DNA of 64,000 nt from Accumulibacter sp. (GTDB lineage Bacteria; Pseudomonadota; Gammaproteobacteria; Burkholderiales; Rhodocyclaceae). This document shows, one piece after another, positions 1 through 8,737 of this stretch. The position numbers and the translations under genes were made by a program. Where the stretch lies: the NCBI RefSeq assembly GCF_036625195.1, contig NZ_JAZKUG010000001.1, positions 2,852,001 to 2,916,000 on the forward strand, written 5' to 3'. The notes under the pieces were generated by a model, which was given only the letters and a program-made list of their open reading frames with translations, did not search any database and was not told where the DNA came from. The stretch's first letter is position 1, and the number at the start of each line of letters is the position of its first letter.

Positions 1-1158
1 CTGCCGGCCAACCCGGCGCGGCGTGCCGGCCTGTCGCATGTCGCGGTTGCCTTCGACCCGCTGCTGCCGCGGGCAGCCGTCGACATCTGGCAACCGGAAG
101 CACCCGATGCGCTGCGACGCGTCACCGCCGGTCTGGCTGAGTTCATCTCCGAAGCCGACCGGCAGCGGTTGGCGGCGATCCTCGCTGGCGCCGCGCCGGT
201 CGCCGGCAGCGAGATCAGGCTGGCGTGCCGCTTCGAGGAAGATGCTGCCGGCAGTCTGCGCGCGTTCCGTTGCACCGGCCCGGGAAACGGCGTCGTCGAA
301 GGCCAGGTGGAATTGCGCGGCGGGCGGCCTCGGGCTGGCTTGCTGACGCGCCTCACGCTGCCCGGCGGTACGGCGCTGACCGGCATCGAGCTGGTCACCA
401 GCGGCAAGCCGACGACGACGCGGGCGACCCTGCGCCCGCGCCGTGCAGGCACCAACGCAGGCGGCAACGGGTTGCCGCGCACCGCCGCCGGCGATGCCAT
501 CGTCGGCCTCGACCTGACGCTTGCTGCAGACCGCGACAGCGGTGAGATGGGCATCCGCCTGCGCCACGATTTCGCCGTCGCACAGCGGGCGATCGACCGC
601 CTGCTCACCGGCCCGGCGGCTGCCGCGCTCTTCGGCGCGGCGCCTTTCCCGCGGCAGCCGCTGTTGCAGGCCCTGTTTGCCGAACTCGGCGCACCGCTGC
701 CGGCCGCTTGCTGCCAGGCGGCAGCCCTGCTGCCACCGGCGCGCCTCGAGGTGGCCGCCGTCGCCCCGGAAGCGGCCGGCAGCGACGCGGCCAGCCGCGG
801 TTTCCAGCCGTATTGCGCCGCCTGCCACCAGAGCGCCGAGACCTTCCCGCCCAATTTCCTGCAAGGCAATGCCGAGGAAGTGACGGCCAGGTTGCGTCAC
901 TGCGCACCGCGCCTTTACGTGCGCCTGGCGATGGCCGACGAGCCACCGGCGCGGCGGCAGAAAACGCCGATGCCGCCGGAGAGCCTGTTGCCGGTCTTTG
1001 GCAGCGACATCGACGGCTGGCGCAACAGTCCGGCGCGCAAGGCGCTGCTGGCGCAGGTGGGCGACTGGCTGCGCGCCGAGAACGGGCAGGAGCCGCGGCT
1101 CGAAGGCCTGCTAGCCGGCGGCTACGAAGCCTTGCGGCCGTGCCTGCCGGCACATTGA
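1..1158 (+). CDS. C-type heme protein, 3' part (5' end outside window)
   Basis: The reading frame is open from the first base, so the gene begins upstream of the window and 385 codons are visible. One heme-attachment motif, CAACH, is encoded at 814-828 near the middle, followed by about 110 residues. The part before the motif (about 270 residues) has no domain I recognise. The motif implies a periplasmic protein matured by the Ccm system, but the signal peptide is not visible. Two di-heme cytochromes follow on the same strand after 31 bp, so it is probably a member of the same redox operon. It may be an accessory subunit; its substrate is unknown. Confidence 0.7.
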   Translation: MPANPARRAGLSHVAVAFDPLLPRAAVDIWQPEAPDALRRVTAGLAEFISEADRQRLAAILAGAAPVAGSEIRLACRFEEDAAGSLRAFRCTGPGNGVVEGQVELRGGRPRAGLLTRLTLPGGTALTGIELVTSGKPTTTRATLRPRRAGTNAGGNGLPRTAAGDAIVGLDLTLAADRDSGEMGIRLRHDFAVAQRAIDRLLTGPAAAALFGAAPFPRQPLLQALFAELGAPLPAACCQAAALLPPARLEVAAVAPEAAGSDAASRGFQPYCAACHQSAETFPPNFLQGNAEEVTARLRHCAPRLYVRLAMADEPPARRQKTPMPPESLLPVFGSDIDGWRNSPARKALLAQVGDWLRAENGQEPRLEGLLAGGYEALRPCLPAH

Positions 1159-1189
1159 ACGACACGCTCGACGCTGCGGAGAGAGAAAG

Positions 1190-2710
1190 ATGAACGACAG
1201 CCAGACCCCGCCGGTGGACAACCCCTGGAAGAGGCGCTTCATCATCCTCTTACTCGTCACCGTGATCATCCCGGCGTTCGTCGCCCTGTGGCTGCTGCGC
1301 CGCTTCGGCGAGGACGTGCCGGTGGACCACGAAAGCGCCGTCGAGCATTTCAAGTACGGCTCGACCGGCGGCGAGCACGAGATGGGCTTTCCCTACTGGA
1401 TCTGGCGCGCGCTGCCCGAGGTGTGTCCGCAGTACCTGCCGGGCCGCGGCTACCAGTCGCTCGGCATGGTCTTCGAGAAGAATGCCGACGGCAGCGAGCG
1501 CGACGTCCCGGTCGGCACTTCGCGCCGCCGCTACCAGGGAATCGACCGCGTCTTCGTCAACTGCGCCGTCTGCCACACGAGCACCGTGCGCGTTGCCGCC
1601 GACCAGCCGGCGCAGATCATTCTCGGCATGCCGGCGGCGACGTTCAACATGAAGGCTTTCGAGGAATTCTTCTTCCGCTGCGCGGCCGATCCGAAGTTTT
1701 CCAAGGAGTACATCCTGCCCGAGATCGAGCGCCAAGGTGGCCAACTCGACCTGCTCGACCGCATGCTCGTTTACCCGCTGGCGATCGCCATCATGCGCGA
1801 CCGGGTGCTCGCGCTCGCCGGCCGTTTCGACTGGGTCTTCAGGCAGCACGAGTGGGGGCCGGGGCGCGTCGATACCTTCAACTCGGCCAAGGTCATCTTC
1901 AACTTCCCGATGGCGCACCTCGACCCGCGCGAGTTCGATGCGCCGGCCGACTTCCCGTCGATCTGGCAGCAGCGGCAGCGCAAGGAGCCGCGCGAGATGC
2001 AACTGCACTGGGACGGCAACAACACCACCGTCGAGGAGCGCAACAAGAGCGCGGCCTTCGGCACCGGCACGACGCCGCCGACGATCGACCTGGCGCGCAT
2101 CCGTCGCGTCGAGGACTGGCTCCTGGACGCCAGACCGCCCGCCTTCGACCGATTCTTCGCCATCGACCGGCAACTCGCGGCGCGCGGCGCACCGCTCTAC
2201 AAGCAGTACTGCGCTGCTTGCCACGGGGCTTCTGGCAGCGACTTCAGCGGCGAGTACGTCGGCCGGGTCGTGCCGCTGGCCGAGATCGGCACCGACCGTC
2301 GACGCCTCGATTCCTACACCTATACCCTCGCCGTCAACCAGGCGACGCTCTACGCCGGTTATCCGTGGCGCTTCACGCATTTCCAGAAAACGCACGGCTA
2401 CGCCAACATGCCGCTCGACGGACTGTGGCTGCGGGCGCCGTACCTGCACAACGGATCGGTCCCGAGCCTCCGCGACCTGCTCGAGCCGGCGGCGCAGCGT
2501 CCGCCGGTCTTCCACCGCGGCAACGACGTCTACGATCCGGTACGGGTTGGCTTCGTCTCCGACCAGTCGCAGGTCGACGGGCGGCCGCTGTTCCGCTTCG
2601 ACACCCGACTGCCGGGCAACGCCAACAGCGGCCACGAAGGGCGGGCCTACGGCACCGAACTGCCGGCCGCGGACAAGGCGGCGCTGGTCGAGTTCCTGAA
2701 AACCTTCTGA
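1190..2710 (+). CDS. Membrane-anchored di-heme cytochrome c (RoxA/MauG-like)
   Basis: This 506-residue protein has one N-terminal membrane segment (about residues 17-37) and two heme motifs, CAVCH at 125-129 and CAACH at 341-345. After the second heme comes a block with PYLHNGSVPSLRDLLEP, the C-terminal heme-domain signature shared by di-heme peroxidases and RoxA/RoxB-type enzymes. The 216-residue spacing between hemes is closer to RoxA-type oxygenases than to MauG. Electron transfer or peroxidase/oxygenase chemistry in the periplasm is inferred; the substrate is unknown. The ATG is preceded by a GGAGAG site. A paralogue follows after 10 bp, so the two are co-transcribed. Confidence 0.8.
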   Translation: MNDSQTPPVDNPWKRRFIILLLVTVIIPAFVALWLLRRFGEDVPVDHESAVEHFKYGSTGGEHEMGFPYWIWRALPEVCPQYLPGRGYQSLGMVFEKNADGSERDVPVGTSRRRYQGIDRVFVNCAVCHTSTVRVAADQPAQIILGMPAATFNMKAFEEFFFRCAADPKFSKEYILPEIERQGGQLDLLDRMLVYPLAIAIMRDRVLALAGRFDWVFRQHEWGPGRVDTFNSAKVIFNFPMAHLDPREFDAPADFPSIWQQRQRKEPREMQLHWDGNNTTVEERNKSAAFGTGTTPPTIDLARIRRVEDWLLDARPPAFDRFFAIDRQLAARGAPLYKQYCAACHGASGSDFSGEYVGRVVPLAEIGTDRRRLDSYTYTLAVNQATLYAGYPWRFTHFQKTHGYANMPLDGLWLRAPYLHNGSVPSLRDLLEPAAQRPPVFHRGNDVYDPVRVGFVSDQSQVDGRPLFRFDTRLPGNANSGHEGRAYGTELPAADKAALVEFLKTF

Positions 2711-2720
2711 GGAAGCCACG

Positions 2721-4196
2721 ATGAGCATCGGCACCCGCAAGCCCTGGGTCAGGGCAATCGTCATCCTCGTCGGCGTCCTCGGCATTCTCGCTGCCCTGAT
2801 CGGCTACGATCGCGGCTTCCGCGAGCAGCCGCAACCCGACTGGGTCAGTGCCACGCCGGAGACGCGCTTCAAGTACGGATCGATCGGCGCCGAGCACGAT
2901 GCCGGCGTGCCGTACTGGATCTTCTACGTTCTGCCGCGCATCTTCCCGGAGAAGCTGCGTCAGGACGGCCGGATCGTTCCCGGCGGCTACGCCGCGCTCG
3001 GTGTGCCTTGGGAACTGGGGCAGGAACTGCCGATCGGTTTCACGAAGAAGATCATCGGCTTTCCCCGCGTCGCCAACAACTGCGCGGTCTGCCACACGAC
3101 CAGCATCCGCGCCACGGCGGATGCCAACCCGAGCTTCATCGTCGCCGGCCCGGCGCACACCACCAACGTCGAGGCATTCTTTCGCTATCTGATCGACTGC
3201 GCCAAGGATCCGCGGTTCAACGCCGACATCCTGATGGCCGAGATCAATCGCGTCACTGATCTGGATGTCATCGACAGGCTGCTCTACCGCTTCTTCATCA
3301 TCCCGATCACCAAGAAGCGCCTGCTCGAACGCGAGGCGCAGTTCGCCTGGATCTACCGCCCGGACTTCCCGGAGTGGGGTCGCGGCCGTGACGACGCGAT
3401 GAACCTGACGAAGTACTTCATGATCCGCGCGCCGATGGACGACACCTTCGGTCCGACCGACATGCCCTCAGTCTGGAACCTCGCCAAATACCGCTGGGAC
3501 GAGGGCCATCGCATGAACTACGCCGGCGACAGCCACGACGCCTGGTCGGTGATCATGGACTCGGCGCTCGGCCTGCTCGGCGCCGCACCGGCGAACCGGG
3601 AAGAATTCGTCGCGCAGGTGAAATGGCTGCACGGCTACCTGGGGCAACTGCCGCCGCCGAAATACCCTTTCCCGATCGACCGTGCGAAGGCGACCGCGGG
3701 CAAGCCGCTGTTCGTCGCCCACTGTGCCCGTTGCCACGACAGCGAACTGACCGGCCGGCCGCTGCCGCTGGCCGAGGTCGGCACCGACCGCGGCCGCATC
3801 GATTCGTGGAACATGGCGGCGGCGATCAAGGCCAACCAGGTCGTCAAGGAGATGGGCCTCGACCGTCGTGGCCTGGTCGAGGCCGACCCCGAAGGCTATG
3901 TCGCCGCGTTCCTCGACGGCATCTGGCTGAAGGCGCCGTACCTGCACAATGGCTCGGTACCGACGCTGCGCGACCTGCTCGAGCCGGCAGCCAGGCGACC
4001 GCGAGTCTTCTGGCGTGGCTACGACGTCTATGACCAGAAGAAGGTCGGCTTCGTCAGCGATGGCGAGGCGGCGCAACGGGCCGGTACGAGGCTCGACACG
4101 CAGAGCCGCGGCAGCGGCAACCAGGGGCACGAGTTCGGCACGCAGCTGTCGGCCAGCGAGAAGGAGGCGCTGCTGGAGTACCTGAAGACCCTGTGA
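2721..4196 (+). CDS. Membrane-anchored di-heme cytochrome c, paralogue of the preceding gene
   Basis: This 491-residue protein has the same plan as its upstream neighbour: an N-terminal membrane segment (about residues 11-28), CAVCH at 121-125, CARCH at 335-339, and a C-terminal PYLHNGSVPTLRDLLEP block. Shared blocks include FKYG near residue 50, GFVSD and the terminal EYLKTL/EFLKTF. The pair therefore arose by tandem duplication and has diverged clearly. A RoxA/MauG-like redox enzyme or a dedicated electron carrier are both possible. The start has a GGAAG site. No terminator was recognised in the 266 bp that follow. Confidence 0.8.
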   Translation: MSIGTRKPWVRAIVILVGVLGILAALIGYDRGFREQPQPDWVSATPETRFKYGSIGAEHDAGVPYWIFYVLPRIFPEKLRQDGRIVPGGYAALGVPWELGQELPIGFTKKIIGFPRVANNCAVCHTTSIRATADANPSFIVAGPAHTTNVEAFFRYLIDCAKDPRFNADILMAEINRVTDLDVIDRLLYRFFIIPITKKRLLEREAQFAWIYRPDFPEWGRGRDDAMNLTKYFMIRAPMDDTFGPTDMPSVWNLAKYRWDEGHRMNYAGDSHDAWSVIMDSALGLLGAAPANREEFVAQVKWLHGYLGQLPPPKYPFPIDRAKATAGKPLFVAHCARCHDSELTGRPLPLAEVGTDRGRIDSWNMAAAIKANQVVKEMGLDRRGLVEADPEGYVAAFLDGIWLKAPYLHNGSVPTLRDLLEPAARRPRVFWRGYDVYDQKKVGFVSDGEAAQRAGTRLDTQSRGSGNQGHEFGTQLSASEKEALLEYLKTL

Positions 4197-4462
4197 GCCG
4201 GGTCGCCGGGAGCGTCGGGAGCAGGCGGAAAAGCTGCCTGTCGATGGCCCGGGACGGAGCGCAAGCGGCGTCCGTTCGCGCTGGCCGGGTGCGATCCTTG
4301 CCGGTCCGTTGCGTGCTCCAGCGCGTGGCCGGCAGTGGTCCCGCCCCGCGCACGGTCCAGCGTCGCCGCGCCCGGTTGGTCGGGCACTGAAGATGTAGTA
4401 CGCTACGGCCCCTTTCGGCCCCCTTCGGCCCATCCCAGCCCATCAGGAGCAGGTACATCGTC

Positions 4463-5239
4463 ATGTCGCAGGCCCTGCCACGGACAGATTTCAACGGTTC
4501 GGGACTCATCCGTCTTCTCGCCGGGCTGTCCCTCGTCGATTCCGCCGGGTCGAGGCCGTTTTCTGCGGAAGAACTGGGTCGATGGCTGGACGTCGCCGAC
4601 GCCATCAGGCTGCATGCCGCGCAGGGCGCCGGCGCGACCATCGTGCCCGCCGCCCGGCAGTGGCCGCAGCCCGGCTCGGGGGCCGCCGCAGCAGGCGAGT
4701 TCGCGCGCGTCCGCGCGACGCTGGTCGAACTGATCGTCGCGAGTTGTTCGCCAGACGGCAGTGGCAGCCGCATCCGGCTGCCACTGCCGAAAGCCGCCGT
4801 CGAACTCGATGACGCTGTGGCCTATGGGCCGTATCGGCGCTTCCACCTGGCTTTGCAGAGCGAGATGGAAACGGCCATCCGGGCGTTGCGTGGCGGCATT
4901 CGACGAGCGCTCGCGGACAGCTCGGCACGTCTGGCGCGGCTTGCCGCGCTGGACGAGGCGATCGAGCGAATATTCGCCGTCCGTGAGCGCAATTTGTTGG
5001 CGACGAGCCTGCCGGCGCTGTTCGAGAAGCGGTTCCAGCACTTGCTGGCGGCACACCGACGGGCGCTGAGCGACAGAGGGCAGGGCGATGAGCCGGGCCT
5101 GTGGAGACAGCCGGGCGGCTGGCTGGCTTCCTTTCGCGACGAGTTGCGGGCGCTGCTGATCGCCGAACTCGACCTGCGCCTGCAGCCGACGCTCGGGCTT
5201 GTCGAGGCATGGCGAAACGAGGCGGGCAGGCTGCGATGA
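4463..5239 (+). CDS. DUF3348 family protein
   Basis: A 258-residue cytoplasmic protein without membrane segments. The N-terminus (SQALPRTDFNGSGLIRLLA) is typical of the DUF3348 family, which I know from betaproteobacterial gene clusters with DUF802, an OmpA-like protein and DUF2894; exactly that set follows here. Its function is not known. It is the first gene of the cassette, its stop codon overlaps the next start in ATGA, and it has a good AGGAGCAGG-type ribosome site. The 266 bp upstream contain a run of GGCCC/CCTTTCGG repeats near 4410-4440 but no convincing promoter hexamers. A helper or cytoplasmic partner of the membrane motor is inferred only from linkage. Confidence 0.8.
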   Translation: MSQALPRTDFNGSGLIRLLAGLSLVDSAGSRPFSAEELGRWLDVADAIRLHAAQGAGATIVPAARQWPQPGSGAAAAGEFARVRATLVELIVASCSPDGSGSRIRLPLPKAAVELDDAVAYGPYRRFHLALQSEMETAIRALRGGIRRALADSSARLARLAALDEAIERIFAVRERNLLATSLPALFEKRFQHLLAAHRRALSDRGQGDEPGLWRQPGGWLASFRDELRALLIAELDLRLQPTLGLVEAWRNEAGRLR

Positions 5240-7068
5240 ACCGGAGCCTTTGCGCGCTCGCTTTCCTTTCGGGTGCCGTCGTCGTCGTCTGGGTCGGCGC
5301 CGGCTTCCTCGGCTCGAATCCGCTGGCGCTGACGATGACGCTGATCATTGCCGCGGTCTATCTGCTCGGCGCGCTCGAAATCCTCGACTTCCGTCGCGCG
5401 ACCGCGTCGCTGGCGCACGCGCTGGCGGCGATTCCCGAGCCGCTGGCGCGCCTCGCCGACTGGCTCGGTGGCGTGCACCCATCGCTGCAGAATCCCGTTC
5501 GCCTGCGCATCGAGGGCGAGCGCAACGGCTTTCCGGGTCCGGCGTTGACGCCGTATCTCGTCGGTCTGCTGGTCATGCTCGGGATGCTAGGCACCTTTCT
5601 CGGCATGGTCGTCACCCTGGATGGTGCCGTCGCGGCGCTGCACGGCACCACCGACCTGCAGGCCATGCGCGCCGGGTTGGCAGCGCCGATCCGCGGCCTC
5701 GGGCTGGCGTTCGGCACTTCGGTCGCGGGTGTCGCGGCGTCGGCGATGCTCGGCCTGATTTCGGCGCTCAGCCGCCGCGACAGGGCGCTGGTGCTGCAAC
5801 TGCTCGACACGCGGATCGCGACCAGTGCCCTGCGTGCCTTCTCGCTCGGCCAGCAACGCCAGGAAGCCTTGCAGGCCCTGCAGTTGCAGGCGCAGGCCAT
5901 GCCCGCCGTGGTCGAGAGGCTGCACGCACTGATCGGGCAGATGGAGCAGCGCGAAAGGCAATGCCACGAGCGCCTCGTCAGCGGCCAGGAGCGCTTCCAC
6001 GGCGAGCTCCAGGCCGCTTTTGGCGGGCTCGCGCAAGCCGTCGCCGAATCGCTCGCCGGCAGCCTGCGCGACAGTGTCCGGGTTGCCGGCGAGATCATCC
6101 GGCCGGCGGTCGATGGCGCGATGGCGGCAATTGCCGGCGAAACGCGGCTGGCGCACGAAAGGGTGATCGCGGCCACGCAGACGCAGCTCGACGGCCTTGC
6201 GGCGCAGCTCGGCGGAACCGCCCGGCAGGTCGCGGAGACCTGGAGCGAGGTGCTGGCGACGCAGTGCCGTACCGGCGATCACCTGCTGGCTGGCATCGAG
6301 CGCTCGCTGGCGGCATTCGACGCGCGTTTCGAGCAGCGTTCGCAAGCGATGCTGGCGGCAGTCGGCGAGACGCTCGCCACTTCGCTGGCCAACCAGGCGT
6401 CCGTCGAACGGCAACGGTTCGCGGAGTGGAGCGGATCGCTGGCAGAACTGGCGACGCACCTGCAACGGCTCGGCGCCGCGCTCGAGGAGCCGCTGGCGCG
6501 CCTGATCGACACCGCGTCGGAAGCGCGGCACGCCGCTGCCGAACTGCTCGCGCAATGGCGCCAGGAGATGAACGGCAGCCTGGAGCGGGACAACCGCCTG
6601 CTCGAGGAACGTGCCCGCATCATGCAGACGCTCGCTGCGCTGCTGGCGGCGATCGAACAGGCCTCGAGCGAACAGCGGGCGACGGTCGACTCTCTGGTGA
6701 CTTCGTCGGCGACGCTGCTGGACACCGCCGGCAGCCGCTTTGCCGATGAGCTCGATGCCGGATCGGCGCGGCTGGCCGAAGTCGCCACGCAGCTTGCCGG
6801 CAGCGCCGTCGAGGTGGCGAGCCTGGGCGAAGCCTTTGCCCTCGCCGTCGACTCCTTCGCCACCGGCAACGAAAGGCTGGTCACCAGCCTGCAGCGGATC
6901 GAGACGGCGCTCGAGCAGTCGACGGCGAGGAGCGACGAACAGCTCGCCTACTACGTCGCGCAGGCGCGCGAGCTCATCGATCTGTCGATCATGGCGCAGG
7001 AGAGGGTCGTCGCCGAGTTGCGCCAGCTCGGCGAGCAGCATCCGGCCACCGGCGAGAAGCCGGACTGA
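5236..7068 (+). CDS. DUF802 protein with MotA/ExbB/ZorA-like membrane core and long helical tail
   Basis: A 610-residue protein. The start at 5236 overlaps the DUF3348 stop (ATGA) and keeps the first membrane helix intact. Four membrane segments lie at about 4-24, 31-50, 104-128 and 153-178. Segments 3 and 4 carry the Gly-rich GMLGTFLGM and GLGLAFGTSVAG patterns of MotA/TolQ/ExbB channel proteins. From about residue 190 to the end it is Ala/Gln/Glu-rich and predicted helical, with repeated heptad-like blocks. A MotA core plus a long tail is the architecture of ZorA. The next gene encodes a MotB/ZorB-like partner, so an ion-driven stator is the likely role. This is inference; DUF802 proteins remain uncharacterised as far as I know. 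Confidence 0.8.
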   Translation: MNRSLCALAFLSGAVVVVWVGAGFLGSNPLALTMTLIIAAVYLLGALEILDFRRATASLAHALAAIPEPLARLADWLGGVHPSLQNPVRLRIEGERNGFPGPALTPYLVGLLVMLGMLGTFLGMVVTLDGAVAALHGTTDLQAMRAGLAAPIRGLGLAFGTSVAGVAASAMLGLISALSRRDRALVLQLLDTRIATSALRAFSLGQQRQEALQALQLQAQAMPAVVERLHALIGQMEQRERQCHERLVSGQERFHGELQAAFGGLAQAVAESLAGSLRDSVRVAGEIIRPAVDGAMAAIAGETRLAHERVIAATQTQLDGLAAQLGGTARQVAETWSEVLATQCRTGDHLLAGIERSLAAFDARFEQRSQAMLAAVGETLATSLANQASVERQRFAEWSGSLAELATHLQRLGAALEEPLARLIDTASEARHAAAELLAQWRQEMNGSLERDNRLLEERARIMQTLAALLAAIEQASSEQRATVDSLVTSSATLLDTAGSRFADELDAGSARLAEVATQLAGSAVEVASLGEAFALAVDSFATGNERLVTSLQRIETALEQSTARSDEQLAYYVAQARELIDLSIMAQERVVAELRQLGEQHPATGEKPD

Positions 7069-7712
7069 TGGACGACACGGACGCCGGCGTCGAGCAGGTC
7101 GCTCCCGTATGGACGGTCTTCGGCGACCTGATGTCCGGGTTGCTGGGCGCCTTCGTGCTGGTCCTGGTCGGCGTCCTCGGTGTCCAGCTCGAACTGGCGA
7201 CCCACCTCGAAAACGAGGTGCACAAGCGCAAGCAGGAGGAACAGCGGCGCATCGCGCTGGAAAAGGCGTTGGCGATCCCGATCACCACCGGGCGGGTGAG
7301 CCTGCACGACGGCCGCATCGGCATCAGCGGCAGCGTCCTCTTTCTTTTCAACTCGGCGCAGTTGCAGCCCGAGGGCCGGCTGCTGCTGAAGAGCCTGGTC
7401 GCGCCGCTGCGCGTCTACCTCGGTGAGCGCAACGAGTTGCTGATGGTCAGCGGTTTCACCGACGATGTGCCGATCCATCAGGGCAGCACCCGCTTCGCCG
7501 ACAACTGGGAGCTGTCGGCGCAGCGCGCGCTGACCGTCACCCGTGCACTGATCGACGAAGGGATGCCGTCGTCGCTGCTCTTCGCCGCGGCGTTCGGCGC
7601 CGAGCAGCCGGCGGCTTCCAACGCCGACGACCGCGGGCGGGCGCGCAACCGGCGGGTCGAGATCGCGCCGGTGCCACGCTCGGCGAATCCAGGGACGCCC
7701 GCGGGTGGGTGA
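7068..7712 (+). CDS. MotB/ZorB/OmpA-like peptidoglycan-binding stator protein
   Basis: A 214-residue protein with one N-terminal membrane helix (about 18-38) containing the acidic pattern FGDLMSG, where Asp20 matches the ion-carrying Asp of MotB-type stators. A short linker is followed by an OmpA/MotB C-terminal domain (about 85-210) with FNSAQLQPEG, SGFTDD, NWELSAQRA and NRRVEI, the residues that hold peptidoglycan. The start shares one base with the upstream stop (TGATG) and the end overlaps the DUF2894 start, so translation is coupled. With the DUF802 protein it would form a cell-wall-anchored, ion-driven complex. ZorB-like is a structural comparison; no zorC or zorD is nearby. Confidence 0.85.
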   Translation: MDDTDAGVEQVAPVWTVFGDLMSGLLGAFVLVLVGVLGVQLELATHLENEVHKRKQEEQRRIALEKALAIPITTGRVSLHDGRIGISGSVLFLFNSAQLQPEGRLLLKSLVAPLRVYLGERNELLMVSGFTDDVPIHQGSTRFADNWELSAQRALTVTRALIDEGMPSSLLFAAAFGAEQPAASNADDRGRARNRRVEIAPVPRSANPGTPAGG

Positions 7713-8454
7713 GTCCGGCCAGGGCGCGATGCCGCAGTCGGCGCCGCTTGCGCGGGCAGGCGGCCACGCCGCCGAGATCGCCGCCTTGCGCAGCGACGGT
7801 GCCGGGCAACTCGATGCGCTGCGCTTTCGTTTCATCGAGGTCCTGGCGCGGCGCTTGCACGAGGCCGAGGGAGCGACCGGGCGCGTTCTCGAAGGCCGGC
7901 TGGCCGCCGAGCTGGCGGTTTGCCGCCGGCGCGTCGAGCGCAAGCGCGATGAGGCCGGGCAGGCGATCGAGCGGACTGTCCGGCGGCATCCCGAAGCGGC
8001 CGGGGAACTGCAGCGGCTGTTTGCGGCGGCGGATTTCGCCGGCATCGATCGTTTCGTCGGCCGGCTCGAAGCGCGCGACCGTCGTGCGCCGCTGGCCGCG
8101 CTGGCCGGGGCCGGCGTATGGTCGGGGCCGCAGGAGGATGCCGTCTTGCCGACCGGCGACGACGGAGCGCGCGGCGAGCTGAGAAGCCTGCGTCTCTTCC
8201 GCAACACCTGGGCGCAGCGCGCCGCCGTGAGGCAGGCGTCGCAGGCCATCGAACGGGCACCCGCGAACGCCGGGCCGCTCAACTCGCACCTGCTGGTGCT
8301 GCGCTCGCTTGCCGCGATGCGCGATCTGTCGCCCGACTACCTCAACCGCTTCCTGTCCCATGCCGACACGCTGCTGCGGCTCGACCAAGCCGGCCGGAAG
8401 GGCAGGCGCGGGGCGAGAGGGGGGCCGCAGACGACGAGCGGCGGGAGGACATGA
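7705..8454 (+). CDS. DUF2894 family protein
   Basis: A 249-residue, Arg/Ala-rich cytoplasmic protein of the DUF2894 family. Conserved-looking blocks are LDALRFRFIEVLARR near residue 38 and LRSLRLFRNTWA and LNSHLLVLRSLAAM in the second half. The GTG at 7705 overlaps the OmpA-like gene; an ATG at 7729 is a possible alternative start. It closes the cassette, and its stop overlaps an ATGAGCC that looks like a former start of another gene. A 240-bp piece of this gene (7894-8133) is repeated at 9629-9868. It contains a 10-bp direct repeat, GGGGCCGCAG, at 8124-8133 and 8421-8430. Function unknown. Confidence 0.8.
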   Translation: MGESGQGAMPQSAPLARAGGHAAEIAALRSDGAGQLDALRFRFIEVLARRLHEAEGATGRVLEGRLAAELAVCRRRVERKRDEAGQAIERTVRRHPEAAGELQRLFAAADFAGIDRFVGRLEARDRRAPLAALAGAGVWSGPQEDAVLPTGDDGARGELRSLRLFRNTWAQRAAVRQASQAIERAPANAGPLNSHLLVLRSLAAMRDLSPDYLNRFLSHADTLLRLDQAGRKGRRGARGGPQTTSGGRT

Positions 8455-8457
8455 GCC

Positions 8458-8607
8458 ATGCCGATGAGCGTGCGCGTTCCGGACGATGCCTGGGCGCACG
8501 CTGCCGCACGGTCGCTCGCTCGCGCATTGTCGGCCGGCGCAGAGCCGCTGCCCGCCAGCCAACCGAGCGCACGCGCCAGCGTGCCCCATGCGCCGGATCA
8601 GCACTGA
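8458..8607 (+). CDS. Possible 49-residue ORF after the DUF2894 gene
   Basis: Starts ATGCCGATGAGC right after the DUF2894 stop and would encode 49 residues, Ala/Arg/Pro-rich, with no recognisable domain. The first bases match the region around the start of the ART-like gene at 9889, so this may simply be the stub of a gene that once followed DUF2894. The remaining sequence up to 8686 holds nothing else I can name. Confidence 0.25.
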   Translation: MPMSVRVPDDAWAHAAARSLARALSAGAEPLPASQPSARASVPHAPDQH

Positions 8608-8686
8608 TTGAGAAGCGACGATCGAGGGGCGACCATTCTGCTCGAACTCGGCCGCTCTGCCGCCTGCCAAGAGCGCAGGCGGAGGC

Positions 8687-8712
8687 AAAAAAAACCCCGC
8701 CGCAGCGGGGTT
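8687..8712 (-). terminator. Rho-independent terminator of the PEP-CTERM gene
   Basis: An 8-bp perfect stem (AACCCCGC / GCGGGGTT) with a 4-base loop is followed on the minus strand by a run of eight T. It lies 26 bp past the stop of the PEP-CTERM gene. The plus-strand side has only a weak T tract, so it mainly serves the minus-strand gene. Confidence 0.85.
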
Positions 8713-8737
8713 TCGTTCAATGCGCCCGGGGGCTGGC

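Noticed and set aside
1250..2785. 511-codon open frame on the minus strand
   Set aside because: Antisense to the di-heme cytochrome, whose heme motifs prove the plus strand. Long antisense frames are expected in DNA this GC-rich.
4463..8454. Calling the cassette a Zorya system
   Set aside because: Only the two membrane components resemble ZorA and ZorB. No ZorC, ZorD or ZorE homologue is encoded nearby, so the name would overreach.
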